NCBI GenBank assembly: GCA_950295325.1
Contig: OX485804.1
Location: forward strand, 16,926,001-16,990,000
Reading direction: 5' to 3'
DNA: 64,000 nt
Origin: Polytrichum commune
Lineage: Eukaryota; Streptophyta; Polytrichopsida; Polytrichales; Polytrichaceae
Below are positions 22,088 to 32,900 of this stretch, one piece after another. A program made the translations under genes and the position numbers. The notes under the pieces were generated by a model that saw nothing but the letters and a program-made list of their open reading frames with translations, did no database searches and was not told the origin of the DNA. Within the stretch, counting starts at the first letter, position 1, and the number at the start of each line of letters is the position of its first letter.

Positions 22088-22620
22088 GGGTGAACTCTTG
22101 ATTGGAAACCTAAATGACGTTTGTGGGTCACTGTGAAATTAAACCCATTAATACGAGAAATTTACCGAGAAAAAATTGTATACGTATTGACGTCAGGCTA
22201 GAAAATGGACTCATGTAGTTATACTAAGCTTTACAATTTTCTTGTGATAAATGCCTCCACTACATGTACAAAATATGAATCATGAATTAAATAAGCCTTT
22301 ATTGCATATGGAATCTACTTTCACTTTCCAATGAGAAAGTCATTGAACATTTACTCGCCCATAGCATGTAACTCAATGATTGTATCAAACATATAACGAC
22401 AAGAGCACAAAAACTTAACCGCTATCTAGAGAGCAAAACTCAAGGGAGCCATGAGCGCTTGAAGAGTCTCCAGTTTGAAAACAAACCGAGAACCCAACTG
22501 CAAATTCTATCGAGAGTGTATAAGGTAGCCATTGAGGACTATTACCATATGACAATAATGGACGAGAATGTGAATTGAATGAAATAGATGCATCTATTGC
22601 CAATTCTTTCTAAATCTTAC
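22088..22620 (+). repeat. Diverged repeat A, copy 1
   Basis: About 530 bp that recurs at 25608-26150. Long shared blocks include CTAGAAAATGGACTCATGTA, CTTTCCAATGAGAAAGTCAT, CATAGCATGTAACT and CTCAAGGGAGCC. A run of 12-14 G precedes it (22077-22090). No protein. Confidence 0.75.
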
Positions 22621-24002
22621 TTCCTTGCCTCATTAATTCGTTGTGATGAGAACTTTGAGAACCCAATGATTCGTTTTTTCTTTTTCTTTTTCTTTTTCTT
22701 TTTCTAATTTGTTTCCTAGAGCTCGGTATCATGTAATCCCCTCAGAATCGGGTGTGTCTACCTTACAATCGCTCACTTCTGGAGTTTCTTTGGTCAGGGC
22801 CCATTATAGTGTAAGCTTGCCCTTACACTATAATGTTGACTTCTGTGCCTTAATATTTTCAAATGCACATATTGTGAATCAAGCAAGGGTCAAGTACACA
22901 GTGCCCAATTGAACATCTAGAATATCCATCCATAGTTGCGTGTAGAAGTGAGACTTGGTGTCCGCCACAAAACTCTGGCTAACTTAGAGCTTCTTGGTGC
23001 CTAGGTAATCTCATCCAAATATATTGGGAAGGTGAAAATGCCATGCAGTGAAGGCTTGTTCTTGAATACTTTATATATATATATTTATTGGCTTTGCCAT
23101 GTGGGAAGAGATCTAGGGGTGGTCTCTGAAACGGGTCAAAGTTTGGTAGTCAACCAAAATCAACCACATGTGGTGTTCGTAACCGACTCTTCGAGTGGAG
23201 TGTAGTTGCAAGTGACTGCTGATGTAAAATGGTCCCTAAAATGATCCCTAAAATGATCCCTAAAATGATTCAAAGTGTGGTCTGGGTTGGACAACCAACC
23301 GAAACTAGCAACGTGTGCAAGATAATACTAGGGCAACGCACTCTTGCGACCAACCGTTTGGTTTTGTTTGTTCCATAGTTGACTCCACTCAAAGGATCTC
23401 AAAATGCTAGTCTACTGGGCCCCAACTATATCGTACATGTCCTCAACTAGCAACAGAGAATCGGCTTGACTAAAAACCCTTGCATATGGAGGGGCAGAAT
23501 TATCGCATTATAAGCTACCTCTCATTCATCCAACATAAAAGCTCTAAACTAGTATGCAAGCCCAAAGGCTTATAAATTTTAGTTGATTCGGCACCAAAAT
23601 TAGATTTTGAGACCCTAAATTAGTGTACTCCAAGTTGAGATGAATCAACCACAAACTTATAAGGGGTGAAGTTTATATGTTGGATGGATGACATGTTCGC
23701 TCGCATGTGATAATTTCCTCTCCCTCCTACATTCATGATGGATGAATTTACCAAGAATTCATGAATTGTGGCCATATAGGCACTTTGATGCCAAACACTT
23801 TGATCCCACAAAATTAGTATAATCCGCATGCAAATACCCCCCCCCCCCGGAATTTGTTTTCATTGAGGTAAAGTGAGTCTGGTAAAAACTTGTTTTCCCC
23901 ATAAGTTTGTGGTTATTATATCCTAGCTAAATCCCACTAGACTAATTTGGGGTTCATGTGTTACTGATCCCAAAGTCAAATAAGCTAAGGAAAATTAGTC
24001 CT
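22621..24002. other. Repeat-rich spacer without genes
   Basis: No gene. It holds a TTTTTC microsatellite (22675-22706), a perfect 14-bp hairpin (22802-22815 with 22822-22835, CATTATAGTGTAAG stem), a 14-bp tandem repeat (units of AAAATGATCCCT, 23228-23272) and a C run at 23837-23848. 23615-23700 resembles 37600-37680 in part (GAGATGAATCAAC...), another dispersed repeat. Confidence 0.6.
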
Positions 24003-24215
24003 TGCTATAATATATATATATATATATATATATTGGTGAGACAGAAGGCCAACAGGCCAACGCCAAAGCACAGGAGGCAGTTGACCACTTGACAAGATTT
24101 CCGTCAAGTAGAGAGGAGATTTCACAGCCGGGATTCGAACCGCCAACCTCTTCCTTGAGATTTGGGTATCTCTCCACCATTATCCACTAGTTTAAGGTCA
24201 TCTCGGACCATTCTT
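24003..24215 (-). mobile_element. tRNA-derived SINE, copy 3 (best preserved)
   Basis: Read on the minus strand: A-box-like TGGATAATGG (24186-24177), B box GGTTCGAATCC (24141-24131, exact match to the Pol III consensus GGTTCGANTCC), about 35 bases apart as in a tRNA; then body and a TA-rich tail at 24008-24032. No tRNA acceptor stem is formed, so it is not a working tRNA gene. This is the best source copy for a family consensus. Confidence 0.85.
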
Positions 24216-25607
24216 AAACATGTTTTCATGTCACGAAAATTTGACAAGGATCCAACTCAAGAAACGAGACATCTAGTCGTGACCGTCAACCATTTGAAGA
24301 ACACTATACAAGTTGGATAAATGTATGGGAGTCTAATACGGACACCGATTTCGAAGTCGTCCAAATCTTCTCAGATTGTAACACATGTCTCCATTTCATA
24401 ATGCAAAACCTTGGAGCCTCACACATTGAAAAGTCGCCTACCCACATACCTTATCATAAGCCATTCATGTAGTATCACATTGCGATAGCTTTTGCGGCTT
24501 TTTGAGTTGAGTTGGCATGGGATTGATTGTGTCCGGGCCTTTCTCGTGTGGTCAAGGCTTTTGCTCTTTTGGAACTCTTTTGGAACTCAACACTTGATCC
24601 GACATGATTTGGGTGAACCAATCCATACACTTGTTTCTTGTTGGATGCCTAAACCTTTGCCTCCAAGGAACCAGTGTACGGGTTGGTTCGCCCCAACCAT
24701 CCGACATGGCATATCCCAAGTTATGGAGCTTGCTCCTCGAGTCCATTCTTACTGTAGTAAAAGGGGTAGAATAAAAACATGCCCTGGGCCTAACCCCCAT
24801 GATAGGTTTGTGGTTAACTTACCTCAATTGGATTCTACTACATTGTTTATGGTAATCGGTGTTGAGCTTACTGTGTGTGTGTGTGTGTGTGTATAGATTT
24901 ACTGAGAATGTATGTTAATTTTAAAAAATTGGACTATTGGGTTTTAAAAATTCTATGAGCACATTCATCGAAACATTTTCAGTAAATTTGAATTAATTGG
25001 AAGATGATAAAAAGTAATTTCTAGCTACAACATGATTTAAATTCCAAATGGTCAAATATTAGTTTGGTTTCTTAATACCTACCGAGGGGGAATATTATAA
25101 ACTCGTCCCCTATAAGTTCCTTGCTAATTTATCCCAATTTAAGCTCAATATTAATTCGGTGTTAACAAAAAGTAAAAACTGGGGTTGTACTATGATAGTA
25201 ATCAACGTTTTCACCCTCCCCCAGTTCACACTCCCCCTCGGTAGGTGTAATGAACATTCACTTGTCAAACATTTGAGGAACACTACAACCACATATCACT
25301 TATCATCCATGGATCACCAATTGTTTCCCAATGTGGGGTCACGCCGCTTTAGTTGCATCCTTTGTGGGTTGGGGAAAGAGCCCACAAATCCCCAACTAAC
25401 CTATTTGCCATAGAATTGCAATTACAATCCCCTATTTCGTGTGGCCAAGGTTCTTTGTTCTTTCATCACACACCTAATTTGACTAGTTTGGTTTCCTAAC
25501 ACCTATTGAGGGGGTAATGGTAAACATTGTCCCCTATAGGCTAGATAGTACACTATTTATCCCAATTAGTGCGTGTTATTGTTTGGAGTTACTTAGGGCC
25601 CTGGGGG
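24216..25607. other. Spacer with repeat C and a TG microsatellite
   Basis: No gene. (TG)n at 24872-24893. Repeat C copy 1 spans about 25245-25450 (matches 28260-28460). A short repeat beginning GGTTTC.TAA.ACCTA..GAGGGGG flanks it directly at 25067-25145 and 25487-25570 and also resembles the complement of 37650-37680. Confidence 0.55.
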
Positions 25608-26150
25608 AGTGGGCTCTTCATTGGAAAGCAAAATGATATGCATGGGTCACTATGAAATCAAACCCTCCCTATATACGGGAACTTTATGGAGAAAAACAAA
25701 TGCATACATACTACAACAAGCTAGAAAATGGACTCATGTATTTATACTAATCTTTTCAATTTAATGTGATAAATACCTCCACTACATATACAAAATATAA
25801 ATTATGAATCAAATAGGCCTTTATTACATATAAAATCCAATTTGACTTTCCAATGAGAAAGTCATTGGACATTTTTTTCATCCATAGCATGTAACTGAAC
25901 GATTGCATCAAACAAACAAAGACAAGCCTAACATAGTAACTTAACTACAATCCAAAGAGAAAAACTCAAGGGAGCCCATGAGCTCTCCAAGAGCCTCCAA
26001 TTTGTAGAACCTAGAACCCAACTGCAAACCCTAACAAGAATGGACAAGGTAATCATTAAGGGCTATTGCCATATGACAACACCGGTTGAAAACACAAATT
26101 GGATGAAACCAACACATCTATTGTCAAAATTTTCTTTGAACCTTAGGGCC
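25608..26150 (+). repeat. Diverged repeat A, copy 2
   Basis: Second copy of repeat A (see 22088-22620). Here repeat B lies on its right (26325-26490), whereas in copy 1 repeat B lies on its left. Short inverted ends near 25555-25592 and 26440-26480 (TTATCCCAATTAGTG type) hint that this copy has transposon-like borders. Confidence 0.7.
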
Positions 26151-26324
26151 CGCTTTTATACATTTACTTTACTTCAAAATTCTAAATAGCCTTTCTAGAC
26201 ATACATACTAGAAATAAAATACCTCTCCCTTATGTATACTATGTACGTTCATGCCTCAATCAATTCCCTTTTTTACTCTCACGTTAATTCGTACATAGTT
26301 TGAAGAGTCCACCCCCAGGCGTAG

Positions 26325-26490
26325 TGCAACAACGTCTTACTCAAGAGTTCAAATTTCACTATGAAAGTTGTTTGGACATTATATAACATAAATGACCTTG
26401 CTTTATAACATATTACATTCTCATTCAATAGTTACAACACTGCATAACTTCCGAATAGTAACACACACTAACTGGGATAATCAATGTAGT
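26325..26490 (+). repeat. Diverged repeat B, copy 2
   Basis: Same orientation as copy 1 at 21690-21835. It keeps TTGTTTGGACATTAT, GACCTTGCTTTATAA and GGGATAATCAATGTAG. No coding potential. Confidence 0.65.
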
Positions 26491-26831
26491 TTATCCCAAA
26501 TGAAGCTCACAAAACTAATTCGGGCTCTTTGAGTGCAACATAGAAGTTAATTTACGTAAAAAATAACAACCCCAAGGCTTCACAATAATAAGCAACGATT
26601 GCACCCCCACCCCCCACGGTAACATCTCGATTTCTGACTCCGGTGGACACAATACCGATGGTGTATCAATACAACACTAATTCAACTGCTTTGATGTGCA
26701 AGGGTGTGCCATTTCATAGTTAATGTTGAAACAACAAAGTTGGTCACATTACTGATTCATTAATGCAAAATCATCGATTATTTTGTTGCATTCATACCAC
26801 ATCTATGAACCTCACATGACTCATTCAACAA

Positions 26832-27145
26832 GGAATTAATATCAACTTATAGAAATGTAACATTACTCATCCAAAAATGAATTAATATCAACTTATAGAC
26901 ATGTAACAATACTCATCCAAAAAGGAATTAATATCAACTTATAGAAATGTAACATTACTCATCCAAAAAGGAATTAATATCAACTTATAGACATGTAACA
27001 ATACTCATCCAAAAAGGAATTAATATCAACTTATAGAAATGTAACATTATTCATCCAAAAAGGAATTAATATCAACTTATAGAAATGTGACATTACTCAT
27101 TCAATAAGGAATTAATACTAATATGTAGAAATGTAATAATGAGAA
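26832..27145 (+). repeat. 46-bp minisatellite, about seven units
   Basis: Tandem units start GGAATTAATATCAACTTATA and end CTCATCCAAAAA. Units 1-4 alternate between two variants (GAAATGTAACATT and GACATGTAACAAT), giving a 92-bp higher-order period. Units 5-6 are of the first type and unit 7 is decayed. Confidence 0.95.
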
Positions 27146-28062
27146 TTACACACTAAATAGTTACAATGGCATTACAAATTTTCATACTGATTTCACCAAA
27201 TTTCAACATTGCATATTATCACTCTACCATTCACACATACATCCACATCACTAAAATACGACCTCCACTGTAAACCTCATCAAATAGAGCTACAACTCCC
27301 TTCTCAAAACCATAGGCACCTCCATATCACATACAAACACAACTTCCAGGAAACCAAATCAGATTGCATAGGATCAAACGTACTGAAAACAGTCTTACAA
27401 AAAATGTTGTTTGTAAAGAGTAAACAAAGTCTCACTATGAAGTTCAATGCAATGCAAAGTCACATCTCAAGAGAATCACTACTTGCTTCACTACCATTCA
27501 CTGGTGATGCAAGATGAAAATCAATGATCTTCACACGTTTCATGAATGGAACACACTCCTGCAAATGCTCTTCAACTTTTAACATTTTTGCTTCATGCTC
27601 CCTGTAATCCCCTTCTCTTAAATTTCGGTTAGCCATTGCAAGCTCCATCTACAAAGAACACCAGACAAACACAAACACAAATGTGAATGCAAATATAAGA
27701 TAAGTGCTAAGCGTCACAAGCCTACATAAGACAAGTGCTAAGCATCACAAGCCTAAGTGTTATTCACTTACCGCATACACAAAGAATGCCGCTTGATTCA
27801 TAAGGAGTTTCACCACTCCATTCTTGGGATACTTGGAACCTACTACCACTTTTGATATTGCTCCATATACAACATCTGATCCGTAAGGATCTTCTCAATC
27901 CAAACTGTAGCGCCATTTGTCCTCTGAAACAAACACCGTTTCATATTTTGTCAGTGTTCAAAGGTCATGCCACAATAATTACCTTTGAACTCAACCAAGA
28001 GATAAAACCAGAGCTTTGCATGCCAAAAGACTACAATTGATGGTATATAATTAATGTTACAA
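27146..28062. other. Intergenic, no confident gene
   Basis: No gene is recognised. Small frames at 27209-27517 (plus) and 27648-27460 (minus) lack family resemblance. A short duplication, AAGACAAGTGCTAAGC.TCACAAGCCTA, occurs at 27698-27755. Confidence 0.4.
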
Positions 28063-28103
28063 TTAATGTTATGACAACACTTGAAGTGTTGTCATAACAT
28101 TAA
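28063..28103. repeat. 41-bp perfect palindrome
   Basis: Twenty-base arms (TTAATGTTATGACAACACTT and its exact complement) around a single central G at 28083. It lies five bases upstream of the longer hairpin at 28108. Confidence 0.95.
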
Positions 28104-28107
28104 TCAC

Positions 28108-28234
28108 ATCCATAACAATGTTCTGTGGGACTGACAGTACAATGCGGAATATTCCCACATTCATATTATCAGTATGAACAGTGTGAGGAATATTCTATAA
28201 AATGCTGTCAATCCCACAGAACATTGTTATGGAT
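28108..28234. ncRNA. Candidate microRNA-like hairpin (or small palindromic element)
   Basis: The outer 23 bases are a perfect stem: 28108-28130 pairs with 28212-28234 (strand ending CATTGTTATGGAT). Inside, a partly mismatched stem (CTGACAG / CTGTCA, GGAATATTC pairs) continues to a small loop around TTATCAG near 28172. Total 127 bases, two long arms with bulges, as in plant microRNA precursors. It could equally be a MITE-like palindrome, and no known microRNA is recognised in it. Confidence 0.4.
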
Positions 28235-29408
28235 CTGTATAATGTTATGTGAAACATTCCCTAGTCCAAACATTCAAGGAACAACACTATATTCACATAT
28301 CACTTATCATCCGTGTATCATGGGGTCATGCCGCCCTAGTCGCAAACTTTTAGGGTCGGGAAAAGAGACAATAAACTAACCAACTTAAGTCAACCAAGTT
28401 GGCATAGTAGTAGGATCGCAATTGTGATCCCGTGTTTTTTTTTATATGTGGCCAAGGTTTAATGTTCTCCTGGCACCCTTGATAATCCAACACGGCGGCC
28501 TCGGGTGTTAATAGTATACCATCATTGACGGAGGGTGTTTTCTATGAGAACCAATTTTAACCCAAAAAGTCGAAAAGGGTGTGCGGATGAGTTTCGTACA
28601 ATTGGGAGCGGCTAGGAGCCTGAAATGCCTCCAAAAGGGTATAAGTTTGGGATATCCTAATGTCTGCTCCTTCAGTATATTCCTAGGAAGCAAATCCAGG
28701 CCCCCTAATATCTATAACACTAGTAGATAGACCCTTTCCACCATGTACCTTCATCTACCAAAATCTATCTGAATCTATGATCTGCATAGATACTACACAA
28801 AGGTGATGGGAGTTTCAGGACGCCGCCACTGTCCAACGCATGCAGATCACCCCCTCAACCTTCTTCGGATGCTCGTCCCATCCCATCTTGCTATGTATGG
28901 AGTGACCACCAAAATTGGAAGAGTATCTGGAAATCGTCGCACTGACTTGAGCTTAGTACTATCAGTTTGGAAGCTTGATCATGATGGTTTTATAGCTCAG
29001 ATTCTTAGATGTCTGGAGTTTTTGTTGTTGTACGTACTCGCTTTAATGAATGTGTGTGTGAGTGAAGTACCTACTTGGGTGGTAAGGGCTCGAAGCATGC
29101 GAAGGTTGAAGGATCTCATCTAGAGGTGAACCTTAGTTTTTTTGTTTTTTTTCCCCTCTTATTGGATAGTGTTTAGTAGTGGGATGGGGGTGAAGGTTAT
29201 GTGCAATGGTATGTGACGAGATGATGCTATGAAGTACGCAAGGAACGGGATTAGTGCTGAAGAAGCTGGGCCGTGAAGAATCGGCCGCGGATTGAAGGCG
29301 GCGCCGCACTTTGGTAGGTATCGGAGTCAGCTCGGTTCTTTGGCAGGAGTTTGTTTGAGTTGGTGGATGTGTTGGTAATGTGAGTTCTTGCTTTCGAAGA
29401 ATTTTGGG
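28235..29408. other. Spacer with repeat C copy 2
   Basis: Repeat C copy 2 lies at about 28260-28460 (CACATATCACTTATCATCC..G.ATCA is shared with 25290-25320). A 106-residue plus-strand frame at 28803-29123 and a minus-strand frame at 29133-29432 have no family match and are not called as genes. Confidence 0.4.
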
Positions 29409-29409
29409 G

Positions 29410-29903
29410 GTAGTGTTGCTTTTGAGATTCATGGTGTGCCAACAGCATAGCCCAGAAATTTAGAATGGTCTACATTCATGGATTCACGGTAGACATATAT
29501 CTATGTGATAATATCCCCAGTTCTAGGCTTTCCCTTGCAACCTGACCGAATTAAGAGCAGGTTGAGCATACAGGATGAAATTGTGATTCTTAATTTCAAG
29601 GAATTCAGGATTTGCTTATTTGTTTTTTGTTTTGTTTGTTTTTTGGGTTTCATCCCGGATTGTCTGGATATGATGGTTACTCTACTCTATCCTTTTGGTG
29701 CCGAATTACTACTTGGGCGTTTGCGATAAGTTAGGGTTGCTTTTGACATTCATGGAGTGCCCACAGCATCATCAGTAAGAAATCTACAATGGTCCACACT
29801 CATTTATTCACAGTAGGCCTGCATATATCCATATGATGTGCTTTTCCTTGCAATCTGACTGAATTGGGAGCAATTCAATGATGCGGAACATACAGGAGGA
29901 ACC
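29410..29903 (+). repeat. Tandem duplication upstream of the phosphatase gene
   Basis: About 180 bp at 29410-29585 is repeated at 29729-29903: GTTGCTTTTGA.ATTCATGG.GTGCC, then ATGGTC.ACA.TCAT, then TTTCCCTTGCAACCTGACCG / TTTCCTTGCAATCTGACTG and the C/ATACAGGA block just ahead of the start codon. The PAP promoter and 5' leader are therefore present twice, and the upstream copy could give an alternative start of transcription (inference). Confidence 0.8.
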
Positions 29904-32900
29904 ATGGCGTACACGGTGGCCCACTTCTTTCTGTACTTGCTCATCATCATCATCATCAAGGAGAGCTTGGCAAGCGCCACCCTAACCTTGAAGGTGTCTT
30001 CTCCGACGCTACAGTCATCTGGCGACACTCTGAGAGTCTCGTGGACGAGTTTAGAGTCCCCCGCAGAGATCGACTGGCTGGGTATTTACACGCCCTCGGA
30101 GTCAAGTGATGAGAATTTTATTGGCTATGTCCTGTTGTCCTCCGTTCCTGGTTGGGAATCTGGCAATGGGTCCTACGCATTTCCTGCAGGTAAAATTTCT
30201 TGCCCTTTTTATTTTAAATATGTATTTAACTTGTGTTTGGACTTGCAATTGTGCGCCAGATAAGGGGGTCCTAATGTGAGATGGGGTTTTCCTAAAGGGG
30301 GGGCGCTTGGACCAGAGAAAAATTTAATCGGTCGTTAGTTCACTTAACTATGTGAATCATAGTGACGAAGCACCACTTGCAGGTGAACCAACATGTAGAT
30401 AGCTTGGACAATGACTCCCAAGTAGGTTAGTCATTTTCAACACTTAGATACTTGAGAAATGGAAGACGGTTGTGTTCACACGCAAAAGAGAGCAACCTCC
30501 TTCAAGATGACTTCTCCTTTGCACTTGTGAGATCATCACAAGATTGCACTTATGCCATGTGGCTGGGGAATACTTCACTTTTGTTGTGACGAGGATTGTT
30601 TGTTGTTTTCCTTTTGCTAAATATTTTTGGCATGGGGCAGTACTACACTAAATACTGTACGTAATGTCACCAATTCTGGTTGTCTTGCTCAATCCTAACA
30701 GTAAAATCGCTCACACATATATAAGAGAGCAACCTTCTTTAAGAGGACAATCTTCTCCATTGCAGTAGTGCAATCATCACCACAAGTTTGCACTCAAGCC
30801 ATATTGCCTCGCAGAATACTTCACTTTTGTCATGACGTGGTTCCCTCGATTTTTTGTTTGTTTGTGTGTTTCCTTCTGCCAAACCTTTTTGGCATGCAAG
30901 AGGGGTGCATCAAATAGGGGATTCTAATTAAGTTTGAATGTTTGTTGCAAAATGTACATCTCCCAGTCCTAAACCTTCATTGTTTCTGTTTGGAACGTAT
31001 TTTGCAGTGAACATGCGTGCGACATACCAGTTCCGTCTGTTCCGTGGGTTCCCAGCTACCACAGACACTCCACTGGACGAAGACATGAAACCGATACCAA
31101 GCACGAAGATGCGGTTGGCTGTCAGCCCTGTTGTGGAATTCAAAAATTACAATGAACCCACACAAGTGCACCTGTCACTCACCTCGGACCCGTCTGAGAT
31201 GTCTGTGCTCTTTGTGACCAAAGATCTTGTTGACAGCGTGGTTGAGTTCGGGAGAGCGATCGACAATTTGGACTCCAGTGCTGTCGCAACCGTGACAACT
31301 TATGAACGTAAGCATATGTGTGATGCACCAGCTAACACATCGGTCGGGTGGCGAGACCCGGGACATATCCATTCTGCTGTCATGAAAGAACTTGAACCTG
31401 GAGTGAGATATTTTTACAAGGTGAATTATATGTTCCTTCTGTAAATTCCATCACCATTGTTTTCGGCATTGGAAAGGTTATGTCTGAAGATGCTACAGCA
31501 TTTTTTCCCTATAACAAGTCCAGCTAAGTTTCTCATCGAGAAGTGGACTATACAAAATGAGGCCGTCTTTACACTAAATCTCGAGTTCGAGTTGAGAGCT
31601 TGAACTCGATTTTTGTTTTGTTTTGGGAGTTTGATATTTGAGTTTGACAAGCTTTCATCCGAAGCTCAAACCATTGAGAGGTTTACCAATCGTTAAGCTT
31701 ACAGTAGTTTGAGCAAGTGGAAAGTGGCGATGTTCAAGTGAGATATCTAGGAGGGAACGGTACTAAACAGAGGAGAACTCATGACTAGCTAAGGAATGCT
31801 TGACATCCTGTTGATATGGACCCTTGAAACGAGAGCTCAAACTCTCAGCATTCCTCAGCGACCTCCATGAGGTAGCTTAGGATTTCGACTGAGATATCCT
31901 GTCAAAAATGACCAAAAGCTTGCGGTAGTCGTTCCACATGGGAATATCCATCAAGGCGTCACCTGAGCGTTGAAATAGCGTCTAAAGTTCAAGATGGCAA
32001 GTTGAAAGCTCATTTGCAATTGAAAGTAGACTTTGAGTGAACAAGTATGTGCAAGAGGATCTCCATCACCAATGAGACAGCCCTCCTTCAACCTCTCAAT
32101 CTTGGATCTCTCTGACACTCGCCCAAATTTCATTTCAATATACAAATTGGAAGTTTGGAACGGCGAAGCGGCGAAGGTGCATAGGCATTGACCCTGTCAC
32201 CGTTCCAAAAGTTTCAAAATGCCCAGCTGTGGACGGCAGGTAGAATGTTGAGTGGAGCGGACGGTGTGGGGATGGCCCAAGACATTGTGCAACGGGCCAC
32301 GGTGGCGCGGGCCTAAACTAGTTGTGATACAATTGAGTGCTTGTGTGAAGTGAATCAAGGCCGTGTTCTATATACGCCATTGTGTGATTGCTAACCACAA
32401 TTACATTTCTATGATGTGTGTAAACTTAGGTCGGAGGTGCGAAAACCGGATGGAGTGCCATTTACAGCTTCATGGCGCCTCCCGTCGCGGGTTCCGAGAC
32501 GCACGCCCTTCTGTTTGGCGATATGGGCACACACGTGCCCTACGAAACCTTCAGCTGGACGCAACGTGAGAGCGTCAACACCATGAAGTGGCTGCACCGA
32601 GACCTGCGCGAGCTCGGAGACCGGCCGACTTTCGTTTCCCACATTGGGGACATCAGCTACGCGCGGGGTTACTCGTGGCTGTGGGATAACTACTTCACGC
32701 AAATCGAACCCGTCGCGGCCCGCGCGCCCTGGCTCGTGTGCATAGGGAACCACGAGTACGATTGGCCGGGCCAACCTTGGAACCCCCGGTGGGCGCCTTA
32801 CGGAACGGACAGCGGAGGCGAGTGCGGCGTCCCTTACAGCCTGCGCTTTCGGATGCCAGGCTCTTCTTCCCTGCCTGTGAGGACTCTAAAACCCTTAAGA

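Noticed and set aside
24131-24186. A functional tRNA gene suggested by the GGTTCGAATCC box
   Set aside because: No acceptor, D or anticodon stem can be formed around it, and the same block recurs in two other places with A-rich or TA tails, as a SINE.
24492-24896. 134-codon plus-strand open frame
   Set aside because: It ends in a TG microsatellite (poly Cys-Val), has no family resemblance and lies in repeat-rich spacer.
22088-26150. A and A' as the two LTRs of a retrotransposon with a 3-kb interior
   Set aside because: No primer-binding site, polypurine tract, gag or pol is visible between them, and the partner repeat B is in different order at the two ends.
26832-27145. CRISPR-like array
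   Set aside because: The 46-bp units are directly contiguous with no unique spacers, and the context is plant nuclear DNA.
28803-29123. 106-codon plus-strand frame as a gene
   Set aside because: No recognisable domain, no splice or promoter support, and start and end fall in repeat C-like surroundings.
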